64,000 nucleotides of DNA from Noviherbaspirillum soli (GCF_015352955.1 NZ_JACYOX010000018.1:44687-108686), one strand, 5' to 3'. Shown: positions 28,269 through 37,768, numbered from the stretch's first letter. Translations and numbers: made by a program. Notes: generated by a model from the letters alone, not told the origin.

Positions 28269-28451
28269 TTACTCGTCGTTCTTGGTCTTCAGCACTTTGC
28301 GGCCACGGTAGAAACCGTTCGGGCTGATGTGGTGACGACGATGGGTTTCGCCGGTGGTCGGCTCTACCGCGATCGGAGGCGCAACCAGGAAATCATGCGC
28401 GCGATGCATGCCACGCTTGGACGGGGACTTCTTATTTTGTTGAACTGCCAT
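28269..28451 (-). CDS. rpmF: 50S ribosomal protein L32
   Basis: A 60-residue basic ribosomal protein. The N-terminus [20 protein letters not shown] and the body [20 protein letters not shown] fit L32. It belongs to the form without the zinc-binding cysteines. GGAG is seven bases before ATG 28451; the longer frame upstream is not used. The yceD-rpmF-plsX-fab order is conserved in proteobacteria. Confidence 0.97.
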   Translation of the reverse strand: MAVQQNKKSPSKRGMHRAHDFLVAPPIAVEPTTGETHRRHHISPNGFYRGRKVLKTKNDE

Positions 28452-28584
28452 GATAACTCCTAAAACTGAGATCTGAAATTTTAACACATCCGACTGATGA
28501 TTCGACTGCCGGAACCGGGAACATCCCTGCCAGCACGAGACCGGCAGTATTTGAAACACCCTGCATCCAGCCAGGGTCGAATCA

Positions 28585-29091
28585 CTACTTCAAATTCTTG
28601 AGCACCGCGAACGGCGATTCCGCCTTCTTGCTGCTGACCGCTGCGAAATCCGCCGGGTCCGGGCAGACATCATGCTTCGGAGACAAGGGCAGCGCCAGCA
28701 AGGCCTCATCCTCGATCATTGCCGCCATGTCCATGGTCCGGGAGCCGGCAACGACGTCGATGCTGTCGTCATCCAACTGCTCTTCGAGCGCATCAGCACT
28801 GGCTTCGTCCTGGGCGAGAATCAGCACCGAGGATGAATCGATCGCAAATTCGAAAGGCTGCAGGCAACGCTGGCAACGCAGATGCACCGGCCCGGAAACC
28901 TGCAAGATCAGCCTGGGATGCCCCTTCCCGTCCGAGCCGCCCTGCACCTTCCAGTGAAGACTGCCCTGCGCATCGGTCAGTTCGGCTGTCAGCCGGGGCA
29001 TGTCCGCAAGCGCCGTCTCGCCGGCGCGCTCAAGTTTTTGACGACAAAAATCAAAGGCGTCGATGACGAAGGCGTCCATAGGTTTAGGCAT
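28585..29091 (-). CDS. yceD: YceD/DUF177 family protein (23S rRNA accumulation factor)
   Basis: A 168-residue protein upstream of rpmF, implicated in 23S rRNA synthesis or processing in Escherichia coli and plants. It carries the conserved CQRC motif ([15 protein letters not shown], about residues 73-87), then an acidic region and the end [13 protein letters not shown]. The start may be ATG 29091 or ATG 29079 (MDAFVID). It is divergent from maf across a 92-base spacer that must hold both promoters. Confidence 0.9.
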   Translation of the reverse strand: MPKPMDAFVIDAFDFCRQKLERAGETALADMPRLTAELTDAQGSLHWKVQGGSDGKGHPRLILQVSGPVHLRCQRCLQPFEFAIDSSSVLILAQDEASADALEEQLDDDSIDVVAGSRTMDMAAMIEDEALLALPLSPKHDVCPDPADFAAVSSKKAESPFAVLKNLK

Positions 29092-29183
29092 AGCCGGAAA
29101 ACCTGCGATAATAACAGGCTTTTCCTTTAATCGTCAAAGCCTTAGACGAGTTTTTGATCAATTCAACGCTATATCAACGCGCC

Positions 29184-29798
29184 ATGCCAGAAAACCCCGC
29201 TCCCCGACTGATACTCGGATCCAGTTCTCCGTATCGGAAGGAACTGCTGCAGCGCCTGCACATTCCGTTTGAAGTGATATCGCCGGACATTGATGAGACG
29301 CCGGAGCCTGGCGAATCACCGGAAGCGACCGCGATGCGGTTGTGCCAGCAGAAGGCCGTGGCGATCGCGGCGCAAGCGCCGGGATGCCTGGTCATAGGCT
29401 GCGACCAGGTCGCCACGCTGGATGGGATTCAGATAGGCAAGCCAGGAACACATGAGAACGCCCTGGCGCAATTGCGGCTGATGCGCGGCCGGGAGGTGGT
29501 ATTTCATACCGCACTGTGCCTGCTGGATGGCCGGCCTGCCGCGCGGACGCCGCTCCAGATTGAAAATGTGCAGACCTTCGTCGCTTTTCGCGACCTGCCG
29601 GATGCGGAACTGGATGCTTACCTGCGCATCGAGCAGCCTTATGACTGCGCCGGCAGCGCCCGCAACGAAGGGCTGGGCATTGCGCTGCTTGAAAGCGTGC
29701 GCGGCGTCGACCCCACCGCCCTCACCGGCCTGCCGCTGATTGCCCTGACGTCCATGCTGCGCCGCGCAGGCATTGCCTTCTTCACCGCCCACACCTGA
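29184..29798 (+). CDS. Maf-like nucleotide pyrophosphatase (YceF type)
   Basis: House-cleaning enzyme (204 residues) that hydrolyses modified nucleoside triphosphates; YceF-type members prefer m7GTP. The motifs are LILGSSSPYRKELLQRL, VIGCDQVATLDG and QPYDCAGSARNEGLGIALLE. The context beside yceD matches the E. coli yceF position, which supports the subfamily call. The start is ATG 29184; a TTG 30 bases earlier is less likely. The next gene starts 13 bases after the stop. Confidence 0.92.
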   Translation: MPENPAPRLILGSSSPYRKELLQRLHIPFEVISPDIDETPEPGESPEATAMRLCQQKAVAIAAQAPGCLVIGCDQVATLDGIQIGKPGTHENALAQLRLMRGREVVFHTALCLLDGRPAARTPLQIENVQTFVAFRDLPDAELDAYLRIEQPYDCAGSARNEGLGIALLESVRGVDPTALTGLPLIALTSMLRRAGIAFFTAHT

Positions 29799-29811
29799 TC
29801 ACACCCATTCC

Positions 29812-30564
29812 ATGACCGGCACTCTCTACCTGCTACCCAATATGCTCGGCCCGGCGGACGTCGCATCCGGCTGCGCGCTTTCCGATGTGATTCCCGAGGA
29901 AGTGCAGGCCATCACGGCAAGGCTGGACTACTTCATCGCCGAGAATGCGAAAACCACCCGGGCATTCCTGAGGACCGTGGCGCAAGCCTACCCGCTTGCC
30001 AGGCCGATGCAGGAAATCCGCATCAGCGAACTCAATGTCAACACCCAGACAGCGGCGCTTCCAGGCTTGCTGCAGCCATTGCTGGATGGCCAGGATGCCG
30101 GCCTGATTTCCGAAGCGGGCGTGCCGGCGGTAGCTGATCCGGGCGCCAACCTGGTGCGGCTTGCACATGAAAGGAATATCCGCGTCAGGCCGCTGGTCGG
30201 GCCTTCGTCGCTGCTGCTGGCGGTGATGGCCGGCGGTCTGAACGGGCAGAGTTTTGCCTTCAATGGCTACCTGCCGACCGATGCCGCGCAGCGCCAGAAG
30301 CGAGTGCGCGAACTGGAAGACCGGTCCCGGCGCGAGCGACAGACTCAGTTATTCATTGAAACGCCTTACCGCAATGCCGCGCTGCTGGAAGCCCTGGCGG
30401 CGGCATGCCAACCCGGCACACTGATTTCCGTCGCCACCGACCTCACGCTGGTGACGGAAAGCATCCGGACGCAGTCGGCTGCGCGCTGGAAACGGGATGT
30501 GGACGCCGGGAAGCTGCCCGATTTCCATAAGAAACCGACTGTTTTTTCCCTGCTGGCCCAATAA
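29812..30564 (+). CDS. SAM-dependent methyltransferase, RsmI-like tetrapyrrole methylase family
   Basis: A 250-residue protein of the YraL/RsmI fold, starting MTGTLYLLPNMLG. It holds DAGLISEAGVPAVADPGANL (SAM-binding turn), PLVGPSSLLLAVMAGGLNG and FIETPYRN, all typical. RsmI makes the 2'-O-methyl mark at C1402 of 16S rRNA. This shorter type beside maf is a conserved paralog in betaproteobacteria whose substrate is not certain. It ends convergent to the S49 peptidase gene; a short GC hairpin (about 30567-30588) lies in the gap. Confidence 0.88.
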   Translation: MTGTLYLLPNMLGPADVASGCALSDVIPEEVQAITARLDYFIAENAKTTRAFLRTVAQAYPLARPMQEIRISELNVNTQTAALPGLLQPLLDGQDAGLISEAGVPAVADPGANLVRLAHERNIRVRPLVGPSSLLLAVMAGGLNGQSFAFNGYLPTDAAQRQKRVRELEDRSRRERQTQLFIETPYRNAALLEALAAACQPGTLISVATDLTLVTESIRTQSAARWKRDVDAGKLPDFHKKPTVFSLLAQ

Positions 30565-30589
30565 TGACGATGCCGTCGGACGGCGTCCT

Positions 30590-31591
30590 CTAGCGCAGCG
30601 CTGGCCGGGCGCCTGCATTGCCAACCAGGGAAGCGCCGGCGCCGGCGCCCACCGCGGCGCCGAATTTCTTCAGCACCCGCTCGGGCAGTCCTTCATGCTT
30701 GGTGTAATCGACGATATCGTCCGTTTTCAATTCATTGCGGGCCACCGTATTGACGGTGCCGAAACCGTCGGCAAGGCCCAGTTCCACCGCGCGCGCGCCG
30801 CTCCAGAACAGCCCGGTAAACATTTCCGGCGTTTCTTTGAGGCGCTTGCCGCGGCCCTGGCGGACGACGTCGATGAACTGCTGGTGGATTTCATTGACCA
30901 TGCCGCGGGCATATTCGACCTGCTTGGGCTGCACCGGGCTGAACGGGTCCATGAAACCCTTGTTCTCGCCCGCCGTCAGCAGCCGGCGCTCGATTCCCAG
31001 CTTGTCCATCAGGCCGGTAAAGCCGAAGCCATCCATCAATACGCCGATGGAGCCGACGATGCTGGCCTTGTTGACATAGATGCGGTCGGCCGCTGCGGCA
31101 ATGTAGTAGCCGCCGGAGGCGCACATTTCGTCCACCACGACATACAGCGGTTTTTGCGGGTAGGCCTTGCGCAGGCGCTGAATCTCATCGTTGATGATGC
31201 CCGCCTGAACGGGGCTGCCGCCGGGGCTGTTGATGCGCAGGATCACGCCGACTGCAGCCTCGTCGGAAAAGGCGCGGTTCAGAGCAGGCACCACGGAATC
31301 GGCCGAGCCGCTTCCGCCACCGCTTTCGATGGTGCCGTCGATTTCGATCAGGGCACTGTGCTTGCCCACGGCCTCCATGTCGGCGCCGGTATAGTCGAAT
31401 GCCAGCGCCAGGCCTAGCAGGATCAGGCCAGCGAACAGGAAGCGGAAAAAAATATTCCAGCGGCGCCGGGCGCGCTGCTCGGCCAATGTCGCAAAGGCCA
31501 GCTTTTCCAGGGTTTCACGTTCCCAGGCGACGCTGCGCAGCGGCGCTTCGGCCGGCGTGGAGGAGGCAATCGAATTATTCTGGTTATCCAT
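30590..31591 (-). CDS. S49 family signal peptide peptidase (SppA/SohB-like)
   Basis: Membrane-bound serine protease of 333 residues that degrades cleaved signal peptides. One membrane span lies at about residues 48-66 (FFRFLFAGLILLGLALAF). The protease domain has VILRINSPGGSPVQAG and the nucleophile serine in MCASGGYYIAAAADRIY. The general-base lysine region follows in RRLLTAGENKGFMDPFS. The short, single-domain form is usual in this order. I chose ATG 31591 over a TTG two codons upstream. The Rieske gene lies 35 bases upstream on the same strand. Confidence 0.9.
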   Translation of the reverse strand: MDNQNNSIASSTPAEAPLRSVAWERETLEKLAFATLAEQRARRRWNIFFRFLFAGLILLGLALAFDYTGADMEAVGKHSALIEIDGTIESGGGSGSADSVVPALNRAFSDEAAVGVILRINSPGGSPVQAGIINDEIQRLRKAYPQKPLYVVVDEMCASGGYYIAAAADRIYVNKASIVGSIGVLMDGFGFTGLMDKLGIERRLLTAGENKGFMDPFSPVQPKQVEYARGMVNEIHQQFIDVVRQGRGKRLKETPEMFTGLFWSGARAVELGLADGFGTVNTVARNELKTDDIVDYTKHEGLPERVLKKFGAAVGAGAGASLVGNAGARPALR

Positions 31592-31626
31592 GCTCAATGT
31601 TATCGCTCGTTGCTTGGTTGCTTGCC

Positions 31627-32004
31627 TCAGGCCCGGGCCGGACGGATGTAGTCATCCGGCTGCCAGTAGATCTTTCCGTCGCGTTCGACGACGCAGATCG
31701 GGCGAAGACTGCCGCCGCGGCAAGGGCCGCCCGCGCAGCGCCCGGTTTCAGGGTCGTAGAGTGCGCCGTGGGTGGAGCACATCAGATACAGGCCGCTCGA
31801 CTCAAAGAACTGGCCTTCGTTCCAGTCGAGCTCGATCGGCACATGTGCGCAGCGGTTCAGGAAGCCGCGCACGCTGCCGCCGTAGCGCACCACAAACCCG
31901 GTGCGATCCTCGAAGCCAGCGGTCACCGGAAAGCGCATACCCTTGCCACCTTCTTCAAGATCCGCCGCTTCGCAAATGAAGATGTCAGTGTCGGCGTCGC
32001 TCAT
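31627..32004 (-). CDS. Rieske [2Fe-2S] domain protein
   Basis: A 125-residue soluble Rieske ferredoxin-like protein. The cluster ligands are seen as NRCAHVPIELDW and LMCSTHGALYDP (C-x-H ... C-x2-H), followed by the GPCRGG turn. There is no membrane anchor, so it is not a bc1 subunit; it may donate electrons to an oxygenase or act as a sensor. Its start codon shares one base with the stop of the HAD gene upstream, so both are coupled. Confidence 0.9.
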   Translation of the reverse strand: MSDADTDIFICEAADLEEGGKGMRFPVTAGFEDRTGFVVRYGGSVRGFLNRCAHVPIELDWNEGQFFESSGLYLMCSTHGALYDPETGRCAGGPCRGGSLRPICVVERDGKIYWQPDDYIRPARA

Positions 32005-32663
32005 CAGGCGTGCTCGTTGAGCCAGGCATGCAGATGCCGCACGGAATCCGCGGTGAAGAGCGGATTGAGGGGCATGAGCTCTTCGGGCGTATGGGCGCCA
32101 TAGTGCACACCGATGCCGCCTGCGCCGGCGTTGATGGCCATCTGCAGGTCATGGGTGGTATCGCCGATCATGACCGTGCGCCTGAGGTCCTGGCCGAGTT
32201 CGCGGGTCAGTTCCTGCAGCATGGCCGGATGCGGCTTGGAGAAGGTTTCATCTGCGCAGCGGGTGGCATCGAACACCGACAGGAGCTTGGCGGTATTGAG
32301 CGCGCGGTTCAGCCCCACCCTGCTCTTGCCGGTGGCCACGGCCAGGAAATAGCCTTGCTGGGACAAGTCGGCAAGCATTTCCGGAACGCCGTCGAACAGC
32401 GTCAGCTCCTGGTCCTGGGCAAGGTAATGGTAGCGATAGCGCTCCACCATGCGCGGGTAGTATTTTGGATCGAGATCCGGCAGCACCGCTTCCATCGCGT
32501 CCTGCAGGCCGAGGCCTATCACGTAGGACGCCGCGCGATGGTCCGGCACCGGCAGACCGAGGTCGCGCGCGGCGGCCTGGATGCACTTGACGATGGTGCC
32601 GGTGCTGTCCATCAAAGTGCCGTCCCAGTCAAATACGATCAGATCAAATTGTTTTCTTGGCAT
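32004..32663 (-). CDS. HAD-superfamily phosphatase (Gph-like)
   Basis: A 219-residue hydrolase of subfamily IA. The nucleophile motif is VFDWDGTLMDST, motif II VATGKSR, the lysine motif SKPHPAML, and motif III MIGDTTHDLQMA. It may act on phosphoglycolate or other small phosphates; the family does not allow a sure substrate. It is followed by the Rieske gene (1-base overlap) and lies behind rluC on the same strand, an order common in betaproteobacteria. Confidence 0.9.
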   Translation of the reverse strand: MPRKQFDLIVFDWDGTLMDSTGTIVKCIQAAARDLGLPVPDHRAASYVIGLGLQDAMEAVLPDLDPKYYPRMVERYRYHYLAQDQELTLFDGVPEMLADLSQQGYFLAVATGKSRVGLNRALNTAKLLSVFDATRCADETFSKPHPAMLQELTRELGQDLRRTVMIGDTTHDLQMAINAGAGGIGVHYGAHTPEELMPLNPLFTADSVRHLHAWLNEHA

Positions 32664-32727
32664 GATGTGGCCGTCCAGGCCCTTTCGCTTTCTGATAACG
32701 ATATTCTAGATAGTTGCAGATTGTGCG

Positions 32728-33738
32728 TCATCCCGCGGCTTGCTGCTCCAGCGCCTTGAGCAGGCGCTGGCATTCCGGCGGCAATCCCGCCTTCAGAGTG
32801 ACCGGCTTGCCACTGTCGGGATGGACGAAGGTCAGCTGGTGCGCGTGCAGGAACATGCGCTTGAAGGCCGCCCTCTGGCCTTCCGACCGCTGCATTTCGC
32901 GATTCAGCGCGAAGTCGCCGTATTTGTCATCGCCGACGATCGGAAATCCACTGGATGCCAGATGCACCCTGATCTGGTGGGTACGGCCGGTTTTCAGTTC
33001 CGCCTCGAGCAAGGCGTAAGGTCCATATTTTTTCACAAGGTTGAAAATCGTGTGCGACGCCATGCCGTCCGATTGCACCCTGACCCGCCGCTCGCCGTCC
33101 GGCGTGCTGTACTTGTGCAGCGCCAGCCGGATGTGCTGGCGCGGATTGGTCCAGTCGCCCTTCACCAGCGTGAAGTAGCGCTTGTCGAGGCTGCCTTCCC
33201 GGATCTGCTCGTGCAGATTGGTCAGCGCGGAGCGCTTCTTGGCCAGCATCAGGATGCCCGATGTGTCGCGGTCCAGCCGGTGCACCAGTTCGAGGAACTT
33301 GGCATCCGGACGGGAGGAACGCAATTGCTCGATCACGCCATAACTGACGCCCGAGCCCCCATGAACCGCCACTCCCGCCGGCTTGTCGATGACCAGCAGG
33401 TGGCTGTCTTCCAGCAGTATGGTGAACTCGGCGCCCGGCGCGCCGGACGGCGCGCGTTCGCTGGTGCGCACCGGCGGCAGGCGCAGCACATCGCCCTCGC
33501 ATAGCCGGTAGGTCTGGTCGACGCGGCCCTTGTTGACGCGCACCTCGCCCGAGCGCAGCACCCGGTAGACATGGCTTTTTGGCACGCCCTTGAAGATGCG
33601 CAGCAGAAAATTGTCGATACGCTGACCGGCTTCTTCTTCCGAAATCGTGACCAGTTGGACTTGGCTGAGGACTTGTGGTTGCGCTGTTGCGGCCGGGATT
33701 CTTTCGCTGTTCCCTGAAAAGCTCGCTAAGTCCTTCAT
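32728..33738 (-). CDS. rluC: 23S rRNA pseudouridine synthase RluC
   Basis: Makes pseudouridine at positions 955, 2504 and 2580 of 23S rRNA (E. coli numbering). It has 336 residues with an N-terminal S4 RNA-binding domain (QRIDNFLLRIFKGVPKSHVY) and the catalytic HRLDRDTSGILMLAKK motif with its aspartate. The later GRTHQIRVHLASSGFPIVGD is also conserved. The gene is divergent from rne, an arrangement known from many proteobacteria. Confidence 0.95.
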   Translation of the reverse strand: MKDLASFSGNSERIPAATAQPQVLSQVQLVTISEEEAGQRIDNFLLRIFKGVPKSHVYRVLRSGEVRVNKGRVDQTYRLCEGDVLRLPPVRTSERAPSGAPGAEFTILLEDSHLLVIDKPAGVAVHGGSGVSYGVIEQLRSSRPDAKFLELVHRLDRDTSGILMLAKKRSALTNLHEQIREGSLDKRYFTLVKGDWTNPRQHIRLALHKYSTPDGERRVRVQSDGMASHTIFNLVKKYGPYALLEAELKTGRTHQIRVHLASSGFPIVGDDKYGDFALNREMQRSEGQRAAFKRMFLHAHQLTFVHPDSGKPVTLKAGLPPECQRLLKALEQQAAG

Positions 33739-34478
33739 TTTGAATATATAATCGACCGGCCGTAGCCAGGAGGCTGCGGCGTAAGTGTAAGAATAAAAAG
33801 CACATTCTACACAGGGGCGTCTCCATCGGCCTCGCCTTATTGCAAATTCGATGGAAAAGATGTGTATGCAGCATTTGTTGCGCGAGCCAGGGTTGCCACC
33901 GTTGTTGCAATCGGGCGGCGCGCGGGAATGTTGGATCGGATGTCTGGATGTTCAGGATTTTTCCGGCGAGAGCGCCTGTTGTGCGGGCTCGCTGGTGGAT
34001 GTGGTAGTACCCGGGTTGCCGAAACTGTTGAACCATGACGTTCCGTTTGGCTTGACCGAGCTGTCTCGTATCGATGTTGCCGTGTTTCGCGCGCCTGCCC
34101 CCTGCATGTGCGTCCGGCATGCTTTCAGTACGCACTCGGCACCCGGATAAAACCGCGTCAGCGCCCGTACGGCTTCAGCGCATGCGCTGCGACGCCGCAC
34201 ATCAAGGCAATTCCCTTCGGACACTCCGCCCTGCAGCGTGTTTGGATTGAATGGACTCAACGAGGCCGAGGTCGATTTCCCTCGGACCAAGGCGTGCCAA
34301 CGCGCCGTACCGGAAGTACGGCGAGGATGCATGATGCAGTGCCGACGGCAATGCAGCCGGCTTCGTGAGGCCAGTCAGACCAGAGACGCTCCAGCATGCG
34401 CCCCATAAATGCCAGCCGCATACGGCGACACGGGTTGCCAGCGGCATTGAAGATGACCTGAAGGTCACGGAGTGAATC
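33739..34478 (+). promoter_or_regulatory. Long leader region of rne with several hairpins
   Basis: There are 740 bases between the divergent rluC and rne starts. A TATAAT box at 33747-33752 (plus strand) could serve a long rne transcript, but no good -35 is visible. Structured parts include a 14-base palindrome at 34176-34189 (CAGCGCATGCGCTG) and a stem CCGAGG/CCTCGG at 34266-34285. A perfect 8-bp stem CGCCGTAC/GTACGGCG is at 34303-34323. A last hairpin TGACC/GGTCA at 34454-34467 ends just before the GGAG ribosome-binding site (34469). RNase E of E. coli autoregulates through its long 5' leader; a similar role here is an inference. The open frames in this gap look like noise. Confidence 0.55.
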
Positions 34479-37400
34479 ATGAAACGCATGCTATTTAACG
34501 CCACGCAGCAGGAAGAACTGCGCGTGGCGATTGTCGATGGGCAAAAGCTCATCGACATCGACATCGAAACCAGCGGACGCGAGCAACGCAAGTCCAACAT
34601 CTACAAAGGCGTCATCACCCGCATCGAACCCTCCCTCGAAGCCTGTTTCGTCAACTACGGCGAAGAGCGTCATGGCTTCCTTCCCTTCAAGGAAGTTGCC
34701 CGCAGTTATTTCAAGGAAGGCGTGGACGTGCGCACCGCCAGCATTCGCGATGCCTTGCGCGAGGGCCAGGAAATCGTGGTGCAGGTGGAAAAGGAAGAGC
34801 GCGGCAACAAGGGCGCGGCGCTGACCTCCTTCATTTCGCTGGCTGGCCGCTATCTGGTGCTGATGCCCAACAATCCGCGCGGCGGCGGCGTGTCGCGCCG
34901 GGTGGAAGGCGAAGACCGCCAGGAACTGCGCGAGACCATGGACAAGCTGGACCTGCCCAGCGGCATGTCGGTCATTGCCCGCACCGCCGGCATCGGCCGC
35001 AACGTCGATGAACTGCAGTGGGACCTGAACTACCTGATGCAACTCTGGCGAGCCATCGAGGGCGCCGGACAGTCCGCTTCCGGCGCTTTCCTGATCTACC
35101 AGGAATCCTCGCTGGTGATCCGCGCGATCCGCGACTACTTCCAGCCCGACATCGGTGAAATCCTGATCGACACCGACGACATCTACGACCAGGCCCAGCA
35201 GTTCATGAGCCATGTGATGCCGGACATGGTGCACCGGGTCAAGCGCTACCGCGACGATGTGCCGCTGTTCTCGCGCTTCCAGATCGAACACCAGATCGAA
35301 ACCGCCTATTCCCGCACCGTGCCGCTGCCATCGGGCGGCGCCATCGTGATCGACCATACCGAAGCGCTGGTATCGGTCGACGTCAACTCCGCCCGCGCCA
35401 CCCGCGGCAGCGACATCGAGACCACCGCGCTCAATACCAACCTCGAAGCGGCCGATGAAGTGGCCCGCCAGTTGCGCCTGCGCGACCTCGGCGGCCTGAT
35501 CGTGATCGACTTCATCGACATGGAAAACTCGAAGAACCAGCGTGAAGTCGAGACCCGGCTGAAGGATGCGCTGCACTTCGACCGCGCCCGCGTGCAGATG
35601 GGCAAGATTTCCCGTTTCGGCCTGATGGAGCTGTCGCGCCAGCGCCTGCGTCCCTCGCTGTCCGAAGGCAGCCATGTGACCTGCCCGCGCTGCAACGGCA
35701 CCGGCCATATCCGCGATACCGAGTCGTCCGCCCTGCAGGTGCTGCGCATCATCCAGGAAGAGGCGATGAAGGAAAACTCGGCCGCGATCCATGTGCAGGC
35801 GCCGGTCGATGTCGCCGCTTTCCTGTTGAATGAAAAGCGCGGCGAGATCCTGAAGATCGAGACCCGGCACCGCGTCAGCGTGATCCTGATCCCGAACAAG
35901 CATCTGGAAACGCCGCACTACAAGCTGGAACGCCTGAAGCATGACGATCCGCGCCTGGAAGACATGCAGGCCAGCTACAGCATGGCCGACGCGGCGGAAA
36001 CCGACATCGGCTACGACAAGCGGCAGAAGGAAGAAGCAAAGCCGCGCCAGGAGGCGATGGTCAAGAGCATCACGCCGGACCAGCCGGCGCCTATCGTCGA
36101 ACGCAAGGCGCCCGAACCGGCGCCGGTTCCAGTGGCGCCTGCGCCCCAGGTCGAGGAAGGCTTCCTGAGCCGACTTTTCGGCCTGTTCCGCAAGAAGCCA
36201 GTGGCCCCGGCCCCGGTCCCGGCGCCAGTCGCCGCGGCCAAGCCGGAAGTGGCGCGCGAGCGTGCCGAGCGCAACCAGCGCGGCAATGGCCAGCGTGGCC
36301 GTGCCCGTGGCGGACGCGGTGGCCGTGATCGCGATGAGCGCGACACCGGCAAGGTCGAAGGCCGTGAAGACGTGCTGGCCAAGCCAGCCGCCGGCGCCAC
36401 GCCGGCAGCGGCGCCGGCCGGCCAGTCCGTGCGCCCGCCGCGTCCTCCGCGCGAGGCCAGGGAACCGCGTGAAAACGCCGAGGGTCGTCGCGAGCCGCGT
36501 GAGGCCCGCGAGCCCAGGGAACCGCGCGAGGCTGGCGAAGGCAAGCGGGAGCGCGCACCGCGCGCACCGCGCGAGGAGCGCAAGCCAGTCGCACCCGTGG
36601 CGGCAGCCAGCGAGGAAGCATTGCCACTGACCGCGGCGGCAGTCGCGCCGGAGATTCCGCCGGCTGCGATTGCGGCGCTGGCGGCCGAGACCGGCGCCGA
36701 GCAGGAAGGCCTGGAAAACCAGATGACCGAGAGCGGCGAGGAAGGCGATGACCAGCCGCGTCGCCGTCGCCGTCGTGGCGGCCGCAACCGCAATCGCCGT
36801 GAACGTGAAAATGGCGAGATCGGCGAAAACGGCGAGGAACTGGAAGCAGGCGCCGCCATCGCCGGCGAAGCCGCCGCGATTGCTGAAGAGCAGGCTGCCA
36901 GCCAGGCAGCCCCGGACGACGCCGTGCTCGCGGTAAGCACGGTGGACGAGACTGTCAGCCATACCACGGTGGAAGTGGTGCCCGCTGAAGCGAGCGCCCA
37001 GCCGGAGCAGGCAGCGCCTGTCGCCGCCGAAACGGCGCCGGCCACGCCGGCGGAGACCAGCGAAGCCGTGGCCGAAACCGAGGCGAACGCAATCGCGCCC
37101 GCAGCGGTGGATGCCGAGGCGGCCACGCTGGCCGAAGCGGCGCCAGCGCAGCCGGAAGCGCCTGCGGCCATCGAGCCGGCAGCGCACGGCGCGGTGGAAA
37201 CCGAAGCTGCGCCGGCAACGGCCGAACAGCAGTCCCCGCTTGCGCAGCAAGCCGAGACGGTTGAAGCCCATCCGGTCGAACAGGCAGAAAGCGCACCGGT
37301 CGCCGATGTGCAGCCGGCAGCAGCGCCGGTCGCAGCGGAAGCGGCGGAAGCTCCGCCTGCGCCTGTTGCCGCCCAGCCGCAGCCGGTCGCCAGCGTGGCT

Positions 37401-37613
37401 CCCGCCAAGGCGGGCGCAGGCATGCCGCTGCAGGAGCTCGATGCCATGCTCAGCGCCGCTGGCCTGACCCTGGCAAGCACCGACCCGGACAAGCTGCGTG
37501 CGGCCCAGGAAGCGGCAGCCCGCGTCCAGCCGGCGCCGCGCGTGCCGCGCGAACGCAAGCCGCTGCCTCCGGTGTCGAACGAGCCGCTGATCCAGGTAGA
37601 AACCAATCGCTGA
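34479..37613 (+). CDS. rne: Ribonuclease E
   Basis: Single-strand endoribonuclease and degradosome scaffold, 1044 residues. The N-terminal half has the S1 domain (NIYKGVITRIEPSLEACFVN, about residues 40-60). The DNase I-like catalytic part follows, with aspartates in VSVDVNSARATRG and LIVIDFIDM. The zinc-link CPRCNGTG lies at residues 402-409. From about residue 530 the chain is low-complexity: Arg-rich blocks (around 595-630, 650-710 and 765-785) in an Ala/Pro/Glu-rich background, and a short conserved end (PLPPVSNEPLIQVETNR). The N-terminus MKRMLFNATQQEELRVAIVD and the GGAG site fix the start. Confidence 0.97.
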   Translation: MKRMLFNATQQEELRVAIVDGQKLIDIDIETSGREQRKSNIYKGVITRIEPSLEACFVNYGEERHGFLPFKEVARSYFKEGVDVRTASIRDALREGQEIVVQVEKEERGNKGAALTSFISLAGRYLVLMPNNPRGGGVSRRVEGEDRQELRETMDKLDLPSGMSVIARTAGIGRNVDELQWDLNYLMQLWRAIEGAGQSASGAFLIYQESSLVIRAIRDYFQPDIGEILIDTDDIYDQAQQFMSHVMPDMVHRVKRYRDDVPLFSRFQIEHQIETAYSRTVPLPSGGAIVIDHTEALVSVDVNSARATRGSDIETTALNTNLEAADEVARQLRLRDLGGLIVIDFIDMENSKNQREVETRLKDALHFDRARVQMGKISRFGLMELSRQRLRPSLSEGSHVTCPRCNGTGHIRDTESSALQVLRIIQEEAMKENSAAIHVQAPVDVAAFLLNEKRGEILKIETRHRVSVILIPNKHLETPHYKLERLKHDDPRLEDMQASYSMADAAETDIGYDKRQKEEAKPRQEAMVKSITPDQPAPIVERKAPEPAPVPVAPAPQVEEGFLSRLFGLFRKKPVAPAPVPAPVAAAKPEVARERAERNQRGNGQRGRARGGRGGRDRDERDTGKVEGREDVLAKPAAGATPAAAPAGQSVRPPRPPREAREPRENAEGRREPREAREPREPREAGEGKRERAPRAPREERKPVAPVAAASEEALPLTAAAVAPEIPPAAIAALAAETGAEQEGLENQMTESGEEGDDQPRRRRRRGGRNRNRRERENGEIGENGEELEAGAAIAGEAAAIAEEQAASQAAPDDAVLAVSTVDETVSHTTVEVVPAEASAQPEQAAPVAAETAPATPAETSEAVAETEANAIAPAAVDAEAATLAEAAPAQPEAPAAIEPAAHGAVETEAAPATAEQQSPLAQQAETVEAHPVEQAESAPVADVQPAAAPVAAEAAEAPPAPVAAQPQPVASVAPAKAGAGMPLQELDAMLSAAGLTLASTDPDKLRAAQEAAARVQPAPRVPRERKPLPPVSNEPLIQVETNR

Positions 37614-37620
37614 CCCCCTT

Positions 37621-37649
37621 GCCTGCCGCGCCCGACGGGCGCGGCAGGC
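37621..37649. repeat. Perfect 13-bp inverted repeat behind rne
   Basis: GCCTGCCGCGCCC is followed by a three-base loop and its exact inverse. It starts eight bases after the rne stop. No T-run follows, so it is more likely a 3'-end stabilising hairpin than the terminator, which is at 37745-37768. Confidence 0.75.
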
Positions 37650-37744
37650 AGCCGGTGCAGCGTACGGCCCGGACTGGAAAACGCTGCGGGTCATGCGCAC
37701 CAAACCGGTCCGGGCTGGCATTCGACAGCGGTGGAACACAACCC

Positions 37745-37768
37745 AAGGGAGCTTTTGCTCCCTTTTTT
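37745..37768 (+). terminator. Intrinsic terminator of rne
   Basis: AAGGGAGC pairs with GCTCCCTT around TTTT and ends in a T-run. It lies 131 bases behind rne and 25 bases before the transporter gene, which therefore needs its own promoter or read-through. Confidence 0.88.

Noticed and set aside
33851..34150. Possible 99-codon leader gene in the rne upstream region
   Set aside because: No ribosome-binding site, odd Cys/Pro-rich composition and no resemblance to a protein family; the region is better explained as leader RNA.
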